From the NCBI GenBank assembly GCA_003427395.1, contig BFEA01000831.1:211936-241469 (forward strand): 29,534 nt of DNA. The letters are read 5' to 3'. The number at the start of each line of letters is the position of its first letter. The stretch's first letter is position 1. Below, in pieces: positions 7,944 through 18,833 of this stretch. This DNA is from Chara braunii. Taxonomy: Eukaryota; Streptophyta; Charophyceae; Charales; Characeae. Both the position numbers and the translations under genes were made by a program. A model generated the notes under the pieces. That model saw only the letters and a program-made list of their open reading frames with translations, was not told where the DNA came from and searched no databases.

Positions 7944-10615
7944 CTGTTGATGTCCATGGTTTCCTCGTGAGACTACAACCTTTGCTGACTAGTGGGTTCA
8001 ATCAGAGAGATGGGGGTTGTCTCACGAAGGTGGCGTAGCAAGGACCACGAGAGAGTGGTAAACGGGTGAAGACTGCGATCAGACCAATGTTTGGCAGGAC
8101 AGGCCTTGATCATGATGACCTTTTAAAAAGTTGGGGAATGAGTGACTCGCTCTCGTGCGCATGCTCTTTCCTAGAACTGCAATGGCCTGAGTTAGTCCCC
8201 TTAGTGACTGTCGTTCGCGTCGCATGTCCATGCTTAGGCATCAATTATGAAGCTACTGCCCTTCGCTTGTACGCGTGGGTGATGGTTATTGGTAGTAAAG
8301 ACGAGAGGCGTCTCCTTCTTTGTTTGGTCGCTAAGCGCTTGATCGATATCGCGAAGCTGTGACGCAGTGAAAAGTGGCAGACCTCGTGTGAGATCTGAGA
8401 GTCAGGGGTAAATAGAAGTAAGGGCATGTAGTCGAAGAGAGCGTTCCACTGAGTGAAAACAAGGTTGATGTCACTCCTTCGAACTCTTCTTGGTGCTGCG
8501 CTCGCCATGTGTGTCTCTGTGCTACACCCCTCACACGAGCCTTGGTACCTTTCTTGCTAGCCTCGTGTCTGCCATGGTTATGAGAGAGGCAGGCCTGGCA
8601 TCGATCTGTATTCTGTTATTGTCTCCCCAAGATTACTCGAGCCTGACGAGCGGCGTGTGAGGCACTCTGACCAGACTGAGGGAGCGGGCTGACCTCGCGT
8701 GGATGTTGAATGAGCCCGGAGCACTGAAACGTTTTCCTGGTAAACGAAAGGAGGGCGGATTCGTGTTGTGAGATGAGCTCTTCGTGCCAACTACTTGGTT
8801 GACGAAATGCAAGCTGGCCGTTCCCGTTCTGATGGACTGACTCTATTCTGAAAGAGAGTTAGAACTGAGAGATGCTAAATTTTGGAACCATCACGTTGAT
8901 TCTTTGTTTTCTTCCTTGGTGTGATACCATAATTGAGTAGTCACTGACGACTCCGGCGTGGTCGAAACCCTCGGTTGAAGGGTTCTTGCTGACGAAAGGC
9001 GTGTGTAGAGGCTGTAGCAGTTGCTGCGATGTCCCTTTCGTCTTACGAACTAATAAAATATGTTGGGCTTTCAATTCTCTTGGACACTCTGTGATCAGAA
9101 TATGGTATCATTTGTTTGGTGAAAAGTGATGTCTCACTGATTGATGGATCTCAATAAAAGAAGGTGGGAATAATGTGCAAATAAAGTTGCTCGGTTGGCT
9201 TTTGCTGGTTAATCCATTCATTTTCACATATTCTGGAATGTTTGAGAATGAGCGGTTTTGCCCAAGACGAGGCTCTCGAGCATGAAATATTTTTTGAATC
9301 AGCATACTAAATCGATTGATGAGGTATGGAATTACTCTCCTACTTGTGACTGGTCCATGTCAAATCAATGAGGAAAACGGAGAATGTTTTAAGGAAAATT
9401 GCATACCTTCTCACTAAATTCCTACTGGATGGGGACGAAAGAGTAGACTAGAGGGGAAAAGGGACGACGAGGGAGGACATCGGTTCGTCATAACTTGTGG
9501 AGAGGTCTTGTCAGCATGCAACCGGAGAGATGGGAGCTTGATCAGCGTCCCGAATATGTCGAGCCCAAATGAGTGTATTCTCCTGGGATGTATAAGTGGT
9601 TTTCCAGTGTCTCCTCGACGTTGTTTCAGTGTCTGGTTGGTTAAGTTGAAGTCGTGTACAAGCTTTGACCCAGGCATCACCCCTCGTCTTGTGTCCGATC
9701 AGGTCCGCCCGGAAAGTCTGGTCACACATGCTTGAATCAACTGAAGCCCTATCAAGTAAAAGGAAGAGTCAGTGCCTAGAAAACCAGAACCAATCAGATC
9801 TGAACGGACACTTAGGCGTCTAGTACGGTTTGGCCTACAGTAGTGGAATCATTTAGTCTGGCAGAGCTGCTCGAACCTACGTCACTTAACAAGTTCATAA
9901 CAAAAGCTCACTTGGGTCTATGGCTCAGATCAACAGTTGGTCAGAACCTAATCTTACCACGTTCTACCCCTGCACGTATTTGAGGTTCAGGACAATCAAT
10001 AACGACACGGTGTCTAGTTAGATAATTACCAGCCCATTTCGTTGGGGAAAATTTCCCCACCCAGTAAAGTCAAATCGAACCGGCAGAGGTAAAGGGGAAA
10101 TCATGTGGGGTATTTGAGTGTGTTCCGCATATTGCCAGCTGAGTGTCCGCTTATAGCTGTATTCGGTGTGATATCAGGGATCAAAGCGACTTCCGCTCTG
10201 ACGCCTGACTGGTAACTGAGGGTAAGGCATTGCGACGAGCAGGCCGCCTTGTTTCGAGGGAGCTGGGAGGGGCGAGAGGAAACTTTCGTGAAATGTGAAT
10301 CAATGTAACTAAGCCCCTTTTTACCTTGCACGGACCTAAGCACAGGGGTAGGCTCCCAACGGAGCAAAGACACCTCCTTAGATTACCAGTCTGAGTATAA
10401 AGTTTGCATATATTGTTGAACACTACCGGGAACAACAGTATTCCTGAGCATTGACAGAGTGAAGGATGTGCCTGACTGTCCCAAGAAAAGCGTTAATCCC
10501 TGAAGCCCACAGACTTTTGTCAGACTGCTCCACGGTAACACAACCACATTATTCTTAAGCAACAGTCGACTCATCAACAATGAACTGTATGCACTTGAGG
10601 ACTACACTCTAACAG
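7944..10615 (+). other. Non-coding body of repeat copy 1
   Basis: The sequence aligns almost without gaps to copy 2. Open frames on both strands are short, are disrupted differently in the two copies, and match nothing I recognise. AATAAA-like signals occur near 9052 and 9155. The palindrome GGGGAAAATTTCCCC lies at 10044-10058. Confidence 0.6.
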
Positions 10616-11061
10616 AACTCTGTGAGGGCTCTGAAAGAAGAATTAGCAGAAACTTGGAATCATTCGGACCCTAACTATTTGCGAGCTTGGTTGGACACTC
10701 GCGTTAGTAAGGCCAATACGCTTATGAAGAGTGGGGGCTTACGTGCAAGAGCTATAAGAAATAGGTAGGCGGGTTCTGTACTCAAGTGCTTTATGAGCCA
10801 GGACCGACGGAATTGAGATCATCTCTGGATTGCAAATTGTCGCCTTTCAACGTAGATTAAATTGCGGTGTTTATTTGAAGTCGATTTCACAATGATCATC
10901 ATATGGATGGGATTGAGATTTACTGTGTAAAAAAAAAAACTCTCAGTAGCCAGTTACTACCCTCGTGAACATCTGTCTTTGGCTAGGACGGAGAAGTTGT
11001 CGGTCAAAAGGGAAAGCCGTAGGAAATGAGGGAAAATAGCGAAGTTTGCAAGCAGCCGGGA
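10616..11061 (+). pseudogene. Gag-like coding remnant at the end of repeat copy 1
   Basis: From 10616 one frame reads RALKEE, then LRAWLDTRVSKANTL and GGLRARAIRNR, and stops at TAG (10766-10768), where copy 2 has TGG. A second frame then gives LRSSLDCKLSPFNVD and FHNDHHMDGIEI, broken here by TAA and TGA where copy 2 has GAA- and GGA-type codons, plus a longer A-run. The wording and position just before protease/RT suggest the N-terminal part of gag, but I cannot name a domain. Its place inside the repeat matters for the LTR model. Confidence 0.45.
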
Positions 11062-11890
11062 GTGAAAAGTGGGGTGGCAAAGAAGGATGCAATGGGTTAT
11101 GTTTGTGACAGTTCATGGAACAAATTAGATCCCAGGGAGGTAAGCGGCTTCTTGCCTTTAAGCATGATGAAAAAATGAAGAAAAAGAAGAAAAGAATGGC
11201 TAATGTGAATATTCACACTTTCATGGGTGAATTGCCTGAGGGACTTGTACAAGAACTTGATGATCCATTTTTCCTTGATTGAGTTGCCTCTGCGGTCTCT
11301 GTATTTAGTGGAGTACATGGCTGGTGAGATCACTACGGGTGGGTTTTCGTTAGGAGAGAGTTATGCTCCTCAGATTCCCTCTGAATTGGCAGTATTTTCT
11401 TCTAAGAAGCCTACTTGTTAGGCTAACATGATGTCATTCGAGGGTGATCTACCACCAGAACTCGTTATGGAACCAGATACAGTGATTGGGGAAGTGAGGA
11501 ATGTTCATGCACATCTAACGCCTCAAATGATAGAGGAAAAGAAAAGAAGAAAGATCGAAGAAGCTCTGATTGAAATTCTTGATGATCAAGGACCAGAACC
11601 TTTACCCAAGAGAAGTGAGCAAGGGAAGAAGATAAAATTTCTACTCAAGAGTGAACTAAGGAATGAAGATGTTGGAAGAAACAGAGGTGACATTGGCCTT
11701 CAAGGAGGCAATGACACTAGCACCTAAGTTGAGAGAGAAATTGAACTTAAAAAAATCAATCGAGAAGAAAAGAATGGAAGTTAACTACTTGGGATCAGTC
11801 TTTCCTAGTCAGGTGTAAGATGAGATTCGCAACCATGGGTTGTGGCTATTTAACGATCTATATTAATCAAGGGAAAATTCGAGTCTTAAT
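11062..11890 (+). pseudogene. Gag remnant running into protease, element A
   Basis: Coding-like pieces follow the repeat in three frames: a lysine-rich stretch then ANVNIHTFMGELPEGLVQEL (about 11200-11270, stopped by TGA); the 99-codon frame at 11428-11727 with HAHLTPQMIEEKKRRKIEE; and from about 11670 a shifted frame with EVTLAFKEAMTLAP and NYLGSVFPSQ, stopped by TAA. Only about 0.8 kb separates the repeat from the protease, short for a full gag, and no CCHC knuckle is visible. It looks internally deleted as well as frameshifted. Confidence 0.55.
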
Positions 11891-12526
11891 GGATTCTGGG
11901 CGGGGATGATACTTATCTCTCAGAAGGCAATGGATGCTTGTGGCCTGACTATTGATAGGCCTGCAATACGAACGCTAAGCAATATTGCTGAAAAACTTTT
12001 CGTGGCAGGATTTATTGACCATCTGCTTATTAAAGTCGGAATGATGTCAATCGAACTATTGAGATTCGTGATACCAGACTTGGATCATGACTGTATTTTG
12101 GGCACTCCATTCTTACACAGGATGCAGGCCGTCCAGTTTTTTAGTCATGAAGGGTCATCCTGGATCAGTCTGCAAGACCCGGAGACTATACAAGAACAGA
12201 CTTTTGTGGTCTGTCAGGCCTACCATCACAAACACAAGATATCAGCCAACTCAATTAGAAGGGAAAAGTTCGTTGAGAGGGCAAGGAAGATCAAGGGAAA
12301 AGATAAACAAGAATTTAAGGAGAAAGTCTCAGTTGATATTAATCGAATTTCAAAGATGGTAAAAACCCTCGATAAATTCAAAGACGAAGATGGGCAGATT
12401 GAAGCATTTAAGAAAGCTGTTGAGACTACCAAGAGTGGAAAAATGGAATTAAAATTTGCATCAACTCATTTTTTTTTAGGAAAATGGTCACTGGATCGAA
12501 AAGAAAATATAAGCCTCAGGGAGTGA
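11821..12526 (+). pseudogene. Retropepsin-like protease, element A, frameshifted
   Basis: An aspartic protease that would process Gag-Pol. The lead-in CGYLTIYINQGKIRVLMDSG holds the catalytic D-S-G at 11892-11900. Immediately after it the frame shifts, and the 206-codon frame from 11906 continues with ISQKAMDACGL and the flap-side motif ILGTPFL, about 64 residues in. Because D-S-G and ILGTPFL lie in different frames, the enzyme is dead. The tail of this frame is charged and leads towards RT. Confidence 0.75.
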
Positions 12527-13975
12527 AGAAGAACCCAGTGGTTGTCCTAATAGAAAAGGATTATGACAAGGCACTGGAAAAAGAGAGGAGAATTATTAAG
12601 GCATAAAGAGAATTTGCAAAATTTGGGAATAGAGTCACCAGGGAAAGGTTTGACACGATGAAGATAGGCTCTGATCAATTTATTTTGCCTAAAGAGAAGG
12701 AATATATCTTCAAGGTATGTCAAGAGTTCTCTGGTGCATTCTTCTTTAATGATGAAAAAAAAGAGTTGTTGGATGTGGATATGATTAAGATGACAAAAAT
12801 CTGGACAATTGATCACGTCCCATGGAATGATAGACCAACCAAGTATGCGCTGATAGAAGAGGCAGAAGTGGTAAAGTATCTTGACAAAAAGATTGCCTCC
12901 AATGTTACTGAACCTGTTGATGGACCGTATGTTAACCAGTGGTTTTGCTTTTGGAAACCAGGGGTTGCATTGAGATGGATACAAAATCTTCAGAAGCTCA
13001 ACTCAATAATGGTACGTGATGCAGGTAGCCTCCCTAATGCTGATCTCTTTTCTGAATGTTTTGTTGGTCGATGCATTTATTCTTTAATTGATTTGTATTC
13101 TGGCTATGATCAGTTTCTCATTGATCCCACTAGCCGACCAATGACTGTCATGCACACGCCAATATGCCTCATTCAGATGTGCGTGGTGCCCCAAGGTTGG
13201 ACTAATGGTGTGGCAGTGGTTCAAACTTCAAAGGGATATAATCAAGGTCATGCAGGATATCTCACCTGAGATAACCTGTCTCTATATTGATGATAATCCA
13301 ATGAAAGGACCTATGGTAAGAGACGAGACTTTGGTTAGGGATAGCGTGAGGAAGTTTGTCTGGGAGCATGCTGAAGGAATAAAGTTGATCCTAGAGAGAC
13401 TTCAGAAGTATAATCTAACTGTCAGTGTACCAAAGTTACTTCCCTTCCAAGCAGAGGTCACCATTTTGGGCTTCAGATGTTTCTTCAAGGGTAGGAACCC
13501 TGATCCCAAGAAGATAGACAAAATTTTGAACTGGGCTCTGCCCCTCAAGCGGGTGACAGATGTCACGAGTTTCTTGGGTGTCTTAGGGTTCTGGAGGATT
13601 TTCATATCTCATTTTGCTACCCTTGCAGAGCCACTGAGGGAAATGGTGAGACAAAAGGCTGATTTTTCTTGGACTGAGGAAAAACAGACTGCTGCAGAAA
13701 CTCTACAGGGAAAATTAAAAGTCGGTAATGTGGTATTGGGAGTGTTTTTCTATGATGATGAGGAAGGAAGACCCTTCATCATCGAGGCTGATGGAGGACC
13801 AGTTGCTCTGGGTGGTATACTCATACAAAAGGATGAGAATGGCAGAAAAAAATCTTTAAGGTTTGAGAGTAGGACTCTCAACTCCGCAGAAAGAGGCTAC
13901 ACCCAGTTCAGAAATCTCGAATGTCGTGCGGATAAGACTTACGAAAAACACCCAAGTAAAATCCCAAAATCCTGA
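12527..13975 (+). pseudogene. Ty3/gypsy reverse transcriptase and RNase H N-half, element A
   Basis: RT copies the element RNA and RNase H removes it. Visible in order: a linker with TAA at 12604-12606; PWNDRPTKYALIEEAEVVKYL; LRWIQNLQKLNS; YSLIDLYSGYDQF (first catalytic Asp); SRPMT.MHTP; VPQGWTN; then a one-base frameshift near 13206 and CLYIDD, with the catalytic YIDD at 13283-13294. Thumb and connection follow (LGFRCFF, SFLGVLGFWRIF). RNase H starts at FIIEADGGP with its first Asp and reaches LNSAERGYTQF, which has the second acid (Glu), before running into a tandem array. The wording differs from common chromovirus RTs. Confidence 0.88.
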
Positions 13976-14218
13976 AGTGCGATTTCGGTGACGAAATCTC
14001 GAACGCATGTGCGGACATGACTTTGAAAACCGACTAAGTAAAATTCCGAAATCCGGAAGTGTGATTTCGGTAACGAAATCCCGAACGTCGTGCGGATATG
14101 ACTTCAAAAAACGATCTAGTAAAATCCCGAGGTGCGATCTCGGTGACGAAATCCCGAACGCCATGCGGATAAGACTCACGAAAAATGACTAAGTAAATTC
14201 TCGAAACCCCGACACTAT
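13911..14218 (+). repeat. ~82-bp tandem array inserted in the RNase H coding region
   Basis: Four units start at 13911, 13993, 14075 and 14148 with lengths 82, 82, 73 and about 71. Each begins GAAATC(T/C)CGAA, has TGCGGA(T/C)A(A/T)GACT, and the longer ones end GATTTCGGT(G/A)AC. The array separates the RNase H block ending YTQF from the block starting LGRRFILRTD, so it interrupts the domain between its second and third acidic residues. In-frame stops lie inside it. Confidence 0.9.
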
Positions 14219-14221
14219 GTC

Positions 14222-14998
14222 CTTGGAAGGAGATTCATTCTGAGAACTGATGCATCTGCTGTGATTTGTGCAATTAAGAAGCACCAACAAGTAGATCCAA
14301 CAGTAAACAGATGGATAACCTTCATTTGAACTTTTGATTTTGTCTTGGAAAAAATTTCAACTGAGAAGAACAGAGCAGATGGCCTAAGTCGAATCGAATG
14401 GAGGAAAGATGGAGAAGAAGAAAATATTGAAGGAACTATTGAAGAATCTTCTTTTGTTGACAATTTTCTGGATGAGAAAGATGATGAAGATTATGAAGTA
14501 CCAAACTCCTATAAGTGGACTTTATGGCCTGAAGAAAGAGACAGTTGGGGAAAAATTCCTGATGCTTATGTTTATGAATCAATTCTTGAAAAAGAAAAAG
14601 AGGAAGAACAGAATGACTGGTATGCAAAGATTAATGCAGCAGCTGTAGCAGCGCATAAGACAGGGGGAAGTTCAGGCTCAAAGAATGAAGAAGAGGGTGA
14701 GAAGAAAGAGGGAGAGATATCATTCATCTTTGAAGAGTACGATGAAATTTACCAAGAGATTGATAAGAAAATAGAGAAAGAACGACTGAAGGAATATTAT
14801 TGCAAGAATTTAAGGAAAAAGTTCAGGCTAAAGCGAGGTCACCTCTTTGTGGATGGCAAGGGAGGACTGCCTCCATTAAGAGTGGTCTATGGGAAAGAAA
14901 GGCAACTGGAAATAACTGTTGCTCTACATGAGGGAGTTGTCGGTGGCTACAGAGTTGCTGAAGCAACATATTCCAAGACAGTTAAACTCTATTTCTAG
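14222..14998 (+). pseudogene. RNase H C-half, linker and integrase zinc domain, element A
   Basis: After the array, the frame from 14222 resumes RNase H with LGRRFILRTDAS (third acid) and reaches a TGA at 14327-14329, then KNRADGLSRIEW, the usual end of the domain. A long acidic, lysine-rich linker follows, then the integrase N-terminus with LFVDGKGGLPPLRVVYG and HEGVVGGYR. The second His of the HHCC zinc site is Tyr here. TAG at 14996-14998 replaces the Trp expected before SGMKD, and the frame continues beyond it. Confidence 0.8.
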
Positions 14999-16026
14999 TC
15001 TGGCATGAAAGACATGATCTACAGATTCTGTAAGTCATGTGTGTTATGTCAGAAGAGATCTACTACGAGGATGATTGGGCCTTTATTCCCTATTATTTTG
15101 GTAGAACCAGACAGCAGAGTTTATTTGGATCTCATCACCATGCAATGAGGTACATATTGAACATGATAGATTATTTTTCTAGCTATGTTGAGACAAAGGC
15201 TCTGAGAAGGAAGATAGTCGAGTAAGTGGCTGACTGGATAGAGCCTAGAGGAAATATATCTCAGGTATCCTTTCATAAGAGAATTTGTCTCAGACAGAGG
15301 ATCAGAGTTCAGAAATGAGATTGAAAAAAGGGTCACTCTCAGATTGGGTGTCAGAATTCGATATGTTACTACCTATCATCCTCAAGCAAAAACGCATGTT
15401 GAGAGAGGTCACAAAACTCTGAAAGATTCATTGGCCAAGTGGTGTGAAAAAAATCTCAGTAATTAACCAAAAGTACTAAAGTTGTTGTCTACGCAGATAA
15501 CATCACTGTCAAGAGGACTACTGGTTATGCTTCATTTACCCTGTGGTATGGTCGATATGCTACCTTGCCTATTGAGAACATTGTTAAAACATGGTCAAGT
15601 CAAGAGAGTGACATAGACTATTCTATTTCAGAGCTTCTTTAAATCAGAATGAGGCAAATATCACAGGTTGATCAGGCAGTTATGGATGTTGCAGAGAGAA
15701 TGACAACCAGTCGACTGTCAGCTCAAAAGAGATGGAATAAGAAAAGATATATAAGAAAAGAGAAACTGAAAGTTTGTGACCGTATCCTTCTATTCAACAA
15801 TTCTCTTGAGACTCAGTGGACTAAACAGTTGGAGTCCAAATGGCTCGGTCCCTACAAAATTACAGATGAAGCAGAAGGCAAAGTCTATGAGATATTAGAG
15901 ATGGATGAATCCAGGGTTCACGACATGGTATCAGGGTCAATACTTCGTAAGTTTATCTTTAAAGACCCTGATCTGATCCATACAGTGACCCCAAAGAGAG
16001 GAAAGAAAGGTCAACCATTCAAGTAA
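14999..16026 (+). pseudogene. Ty3/gypsy integrase core and C-terminus, element A
   Basis: Integrase would join cDNA to the host chromosome. The frame continues with FCKSCVLCQKRS (the two Cys zinc ligands) and VYLDLI (first core Asp), then shifts. MIDYFSSYVETKALRR lies in a second frame and DRGSEFRNEI (second Asp, 15293-15295) to YHPQAKTHVERGH (Glu, 15401-15403) in a third. The 125-codon frame at 15649-16026 is the C-terminal SH3-like GPY/F module (SKWLGPYKI, then GSILRKF). No chromodomain is seen before the stop. At least three frame changes make it inactive. Confidence 0.85.
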
Positions 16027-16862
16027 GAGAGCGGTTCCAGAGAACTGAGAGAGAGTACAGTAAGACAGTGAGACTGCAAGACTAAATTTCCAGCAGAGTC
16101 TAATCATCATTGTATTGTCAATTCAGTATTTCAGTTTTCAGCATGTCAGTTAATTTTTTATTTCAACAAGTAAAAGAGTTAGAAAAGACTAAGTTTCTTT
16201 GATGCAGAGATACAGTCGGTCCATGAGTGTCAAGTCCCTTAGAGTGGGGAGTAACTATGAGATACAGTTGCAATGAGCATTAATGAAGTGGCAAGATTCG
16301 AGAGACTCGTGGTTGTGGCACATCAAAAGATGTAATCAGTATTATTTCTATGATAAAATAGAAAAGCATGATGGGCATAAAAAAATTCAGTTCTATCTGA
16401 TCGAGAGAGGTCAGCAGAAGAGTTCTGCGTCCCTTGACTAAGTTGTCCATCCGAGAGCTTCAGATGAGGATAAACATAAAGAAGTTCAGCTTTACTTGAC
16501 TGAGAGTTGTCTGTAAAGGGACTTCCTGTTTCTTGACTAAGTTGCCTGTCTTCACTCAGATGAAGGAAGGGACCTCACTGAGATCAACATTTCAGTAAAT
16601 TCTCAGATGAGGGAAGGGACCTCTCTGAGTCCAGCACTAGGCATTTTTCTTGAGACTGAAGGGATGTCTCTTGCAAGTGCTTAATATTGGTTATCTTGTT
16701 GCTGTTCAGTGCCTCCTGAGATTGAAGTGACGTCTCTTGAGAAAAATATGTTATGTTTTATAGGGCTTGGAAAGTTTGCATGTGGGATATGGTATGCTTG
16801 TTCGGCTGTCTGTGCTCGGGATTATCTTCACTAACCTAAAATGACGTTGATTGTCGGGGCTA
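16027..16862 (+). other. Post-pol region of element A, no gene
   Basis: No coding signal. Short imperfect repeats are present, such as CAGATG(A/G)(A/G)GGAAGGGACCTC near 16557 and 16603, and GA(C/T)GTCTCTTG-type blocks near 16670 and 16730. This corresponds to the long 3' untranslated part of the element. Confidence 0.6.
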
Positions 16863-17436
16863 GCCAGAGCCTTACCGGAGTAGGTTAAAATCTGGTGGGG
16901 TCAGCAGGTCCCCGACGCAAGTGTCAAATTCCGTAGTTTGGCTGAGGCTAAGGCTCCGAGGGCCTGACCCGTGAGGTCAAAAGGGGTCAGTTGGAACCCT
17001 ACCGCAGTCAGAGGATGCAATCCAGTAAGGTTCGCCAGAGCCTTGAATCGTAGTTAGACGGGGTCCTACGTTCAAAAATCTGGGCGGGGCAGCCAGCGCC
17101 CTTGGCCTAAAACTGGTGGGTGAGTCGGTCCCCGACGGCAGTGGTCAAATCCGGGTTCGAGACAGTTTGGCTGACGGGAGGTCTACTGTCATAGGGTGAC
17201 CAGACCCGTTATAATCTAGGTGTCCTAGCGAGAGTGCGAAAGGGTTGTCATACTCGAGTAGTGGGTATGGTAGTCATGACCTGGAGGCAGGTTGGGGGGG
17301 CTGTCAAGACAAATGGTCTGACTAGTCCTGGCTTGCGGCGGACCGATTGAGGGATGTCAGACTGACGGGAGGTCTGTCACCCCTAGCCAGTGGTGGGCTA
17401 AAACTAAGGTAATCAACTCATCTTGGGTGTGAAGAG
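16863..17436 (+). repeat. Degenerate ~170-bp subrepeats in the post-pol region
   Basis: GCCAGAGCCTT occurs near 16863 and 17034, about 171 apart. A CTGGTGGG..GGTCCCCGACG..GTCAAAT block occurs at about 16892-16930 and 17112-17150, each followed by GTTTGGCTGA. CTGACGGGAGGTCT occurs twice (near 17172 and 17361). The order suggests an old tandem array that has since diverged. No protein is supported. Confidence 0.6.
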
Positions 17437-17620
17437 ATGATATGTAATATTTATTATTTTAGTATTTATTATTATTTTATTTATAAGTTTTATTTTAATT
17501 TGCGACTGCCTGACTACTGGTTGTTAGAGGGTCTGCTTGTTGGGGCCGCGATCTGTTGTCTGTGGGACTCATTTGTTTTAAAGACTTACTTGAAGTTCTC
17601 AGACCAGAGAAAAGAAAAAG

Positions 17621-17790
17621 AGGTTTGGTATCCTCTTCCCTTGTTAGCTGAGAAGTTGAGGAGACGCCTCACTGAGATGAGAAAAAAAGAACAGGGTTTG
17701 GTATCCTCTGGATTGCTTGAAAAGTTGAGAAGACGTCTCCCTCAGACCTTAGAACAAAAAAAGGGTTTGGTATGCCCTATTCCCAGCATG
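17621..17790 (+). repeat. ~70-bp tandem repeats, 2.4 units
   Basis: Units begin A(G)GGTTTGGTAT at 17621, 17693 and 17762 with periods 72 and 69. Inside each complete unit is GA(G/A)AAGTTGAG(G/A)AGACG(C/T)CTC. Periods divisible by three keep a frame open, giving a repeated EKLRRRL peptide, but the rest of that frame (17437-17871) is AT-rich filler, so I do not call a gene. Confidence 0.75.
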
Positions 17791-18097
17791 GCAAACAGAA
17801 TGAGTGTTCCAAGCATTTGTATTAGATTAATGACGCTCTCGATTTTGCAGCCAACATTAAGGATTAGGTAACTCTTCTGCTGTAAAAACCCAAACAGAGA
17901 ACAAATTTCAGAATGACAAGAGGTCGAAGTCGGCGGCAAAAGGGAAAGTGAAAACATAATCCTTCTTAAATTCTTTTGGTGGCCGACAAGCGGCCTGGTT
18001 CACGAGGAACCTACATCCCCGGCCTTGAGGTAATCAAATTTTCAAGCCAAGGACGCTATAGAGTGTGACCTGAACGGGAGGCTTGAAAGAAACCAAT

Positions 18098-18565
18098 TCA
18101 GAAATTTGAGAGAAAATCGCGCTTATACAGAATGTAGAAGACAACCATGAACTCCGCCTGAAGTAAGACGAGGAGGAAGAAAATGCAAGAAAGGGTACAA
18201 TTATTAGTATGAGAAGAGGGAGAGGTTGCACAAGGGACAAAGGATGGTGGAACAGGTACTAGGGCTCTACTTATTGTGGGGGAGGTAGGGGCCCTGGGAG
18301 TATAAGGGGGGGAAGAAGTGTTAGGCGCGCCGTAGTGCGCCTCAAATTTCTTCTGGAAGTACTCCATCCTGTTAGGGGATGGAGTTCTCTCATACCACGT
18401 CGCAAAAGAGTGGCGGGGATAAGGCCTTGAGTGTGCATAGCTTCTAAGCTCATCTTCCTCCTCCTCCGAACTATATTCACGCCGCGCGCGAGCCGACGAC
18501 TCTTCGCACGCTTTCCCTCCTCTACCAGCCCTTCCTCTACCCCATCCCCTATGTGCTTCAGACAT
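18098..18565 (-). CDS. Antisense ORF between pol and downstream repeat (unknown protein)
   Basis: From ATG at 18565 the minus strand encodes 155 residues, opposite to pol. The N-terminus is RGG-like (GWGRGRAGRGGK), followed by an acidic run (EYSSEEEEDELRSY), an aromatic block (HSFATWYERTPSPNRMEYF) and a Ser/Pro-rich stretch; the last 30 or so residues look like random extension and may mark an intron or frameshift. The ATG is preferred over an in-frame one 28 codons upstream because that extension is low-complexity. A TATA box lies about 215 bases upstream on the same strand. Some Tat-lineage plant Ty3/gypsy elements carry an antisense ORF in this very position; whether this one is related is inference. 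Confidence 0.5.
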   Translation of the reverse strand: MSEAHRGWGRGRAGRGGKACEESSARARREYSSEEEEDELRSYAHSRPYPRHSFATWYERTPSPNRMEYFQKKFEAHYGAPNTSSPPYTPRAPTSPTISRALVPVPPSFVPCATSPSSHTNNCTLSCIFFLLVLLQAEFMVVFYILYKRDFLSNF

Positions 18566-18779
18566 GGTAAAAGAAAAATCGAAAGGGTAAGAGATGCGCG
18601 ACGATAGGGAAAGAAAGTGGAACAGCGCTAAGAGAAATGGGAAATACACCGTTAAAGACGAAAGGAGAGTGGCTAGGAGTTATACAGGAAAAAATCTCTA
18701 CAGGAAAAGGATGAGCGCTCCGAGAGACTTCGTTGTGATGCATAGTGAAAGTGAACAACAAACATCGGTGGTTACCTTT

Positions 18780-18787
18780 CTTTTATA
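18780..18787 (-). promoter_or_regulatory. TATA box for the antisense ORF
   Basis: TATAAAAG on the minus strand, about 215 bases upstream of the ATG at 18565 and 55 bases short of the left edge of repeat copy 2. Position and orientation fit a promoter for the antisense ORF. Confidence 0.45.
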
Positions 18788-18813
18788 CTGGTGCGCTATC
18801 TATTTTGACCCAG

Positions 18814-18833
18814 CGGGGACGATGGGTGGGGAT
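18814..18833 (+). other. Weak polypurine-tract candidate
   Basis: A G-rich stretch containing CGGGGACGATGGGTGGGGA ends about nine bases before the repeat start. A PPT is expected just upstream of a 3' LTR, but this one is interrupted by pyrimidines and not flush with the TG. Confidence 0.25.

Larger units (their letters stand above)
5659..11061 (+). repeat. Long direct repeat, copy 1 (candidate 5' LTR or LTR+leader+gag)
   Basis: It aligns end to end with 18843-24106; homology begins sharply at TGTCGGAGGG and ends at a GGGA shared after TTTGCA. A stem GGAGGGC (5663-5669)/GCCCTCC (5681-5687) is kept in both copies near the left edge. The palindrome GGGGAAAATTTCCCC is at 10044-10058. Copy 1 is about 139 bases longer, which an adapter plus local duplication at 7771-7943 largely accounts for. 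Apart from the ORF at 6939 and a gag-like tail, the open frames inside are not convincingly coding. Confidence 0.95.

Noticed and set aside
8859-9305. Minus-strand frames shared by both repeats (also 21896-22343)
   Set aside because: Both copies keep them open, but they are short, lack promoters or motifs, and are expected from close DNA identity alone.
5659-11061. The 5.3-kb unit as a DNA transposon with terminal inverted repeats
   Set aside because: Its two ends are not inverted complements, and it holds no transposase-like frame.
17437-17871. A 144-codon plus-strand gene
   Set aside because: The first third is AT-rich filler and the rest follows a tandem DNA repeat; no domain or promoter is visible.
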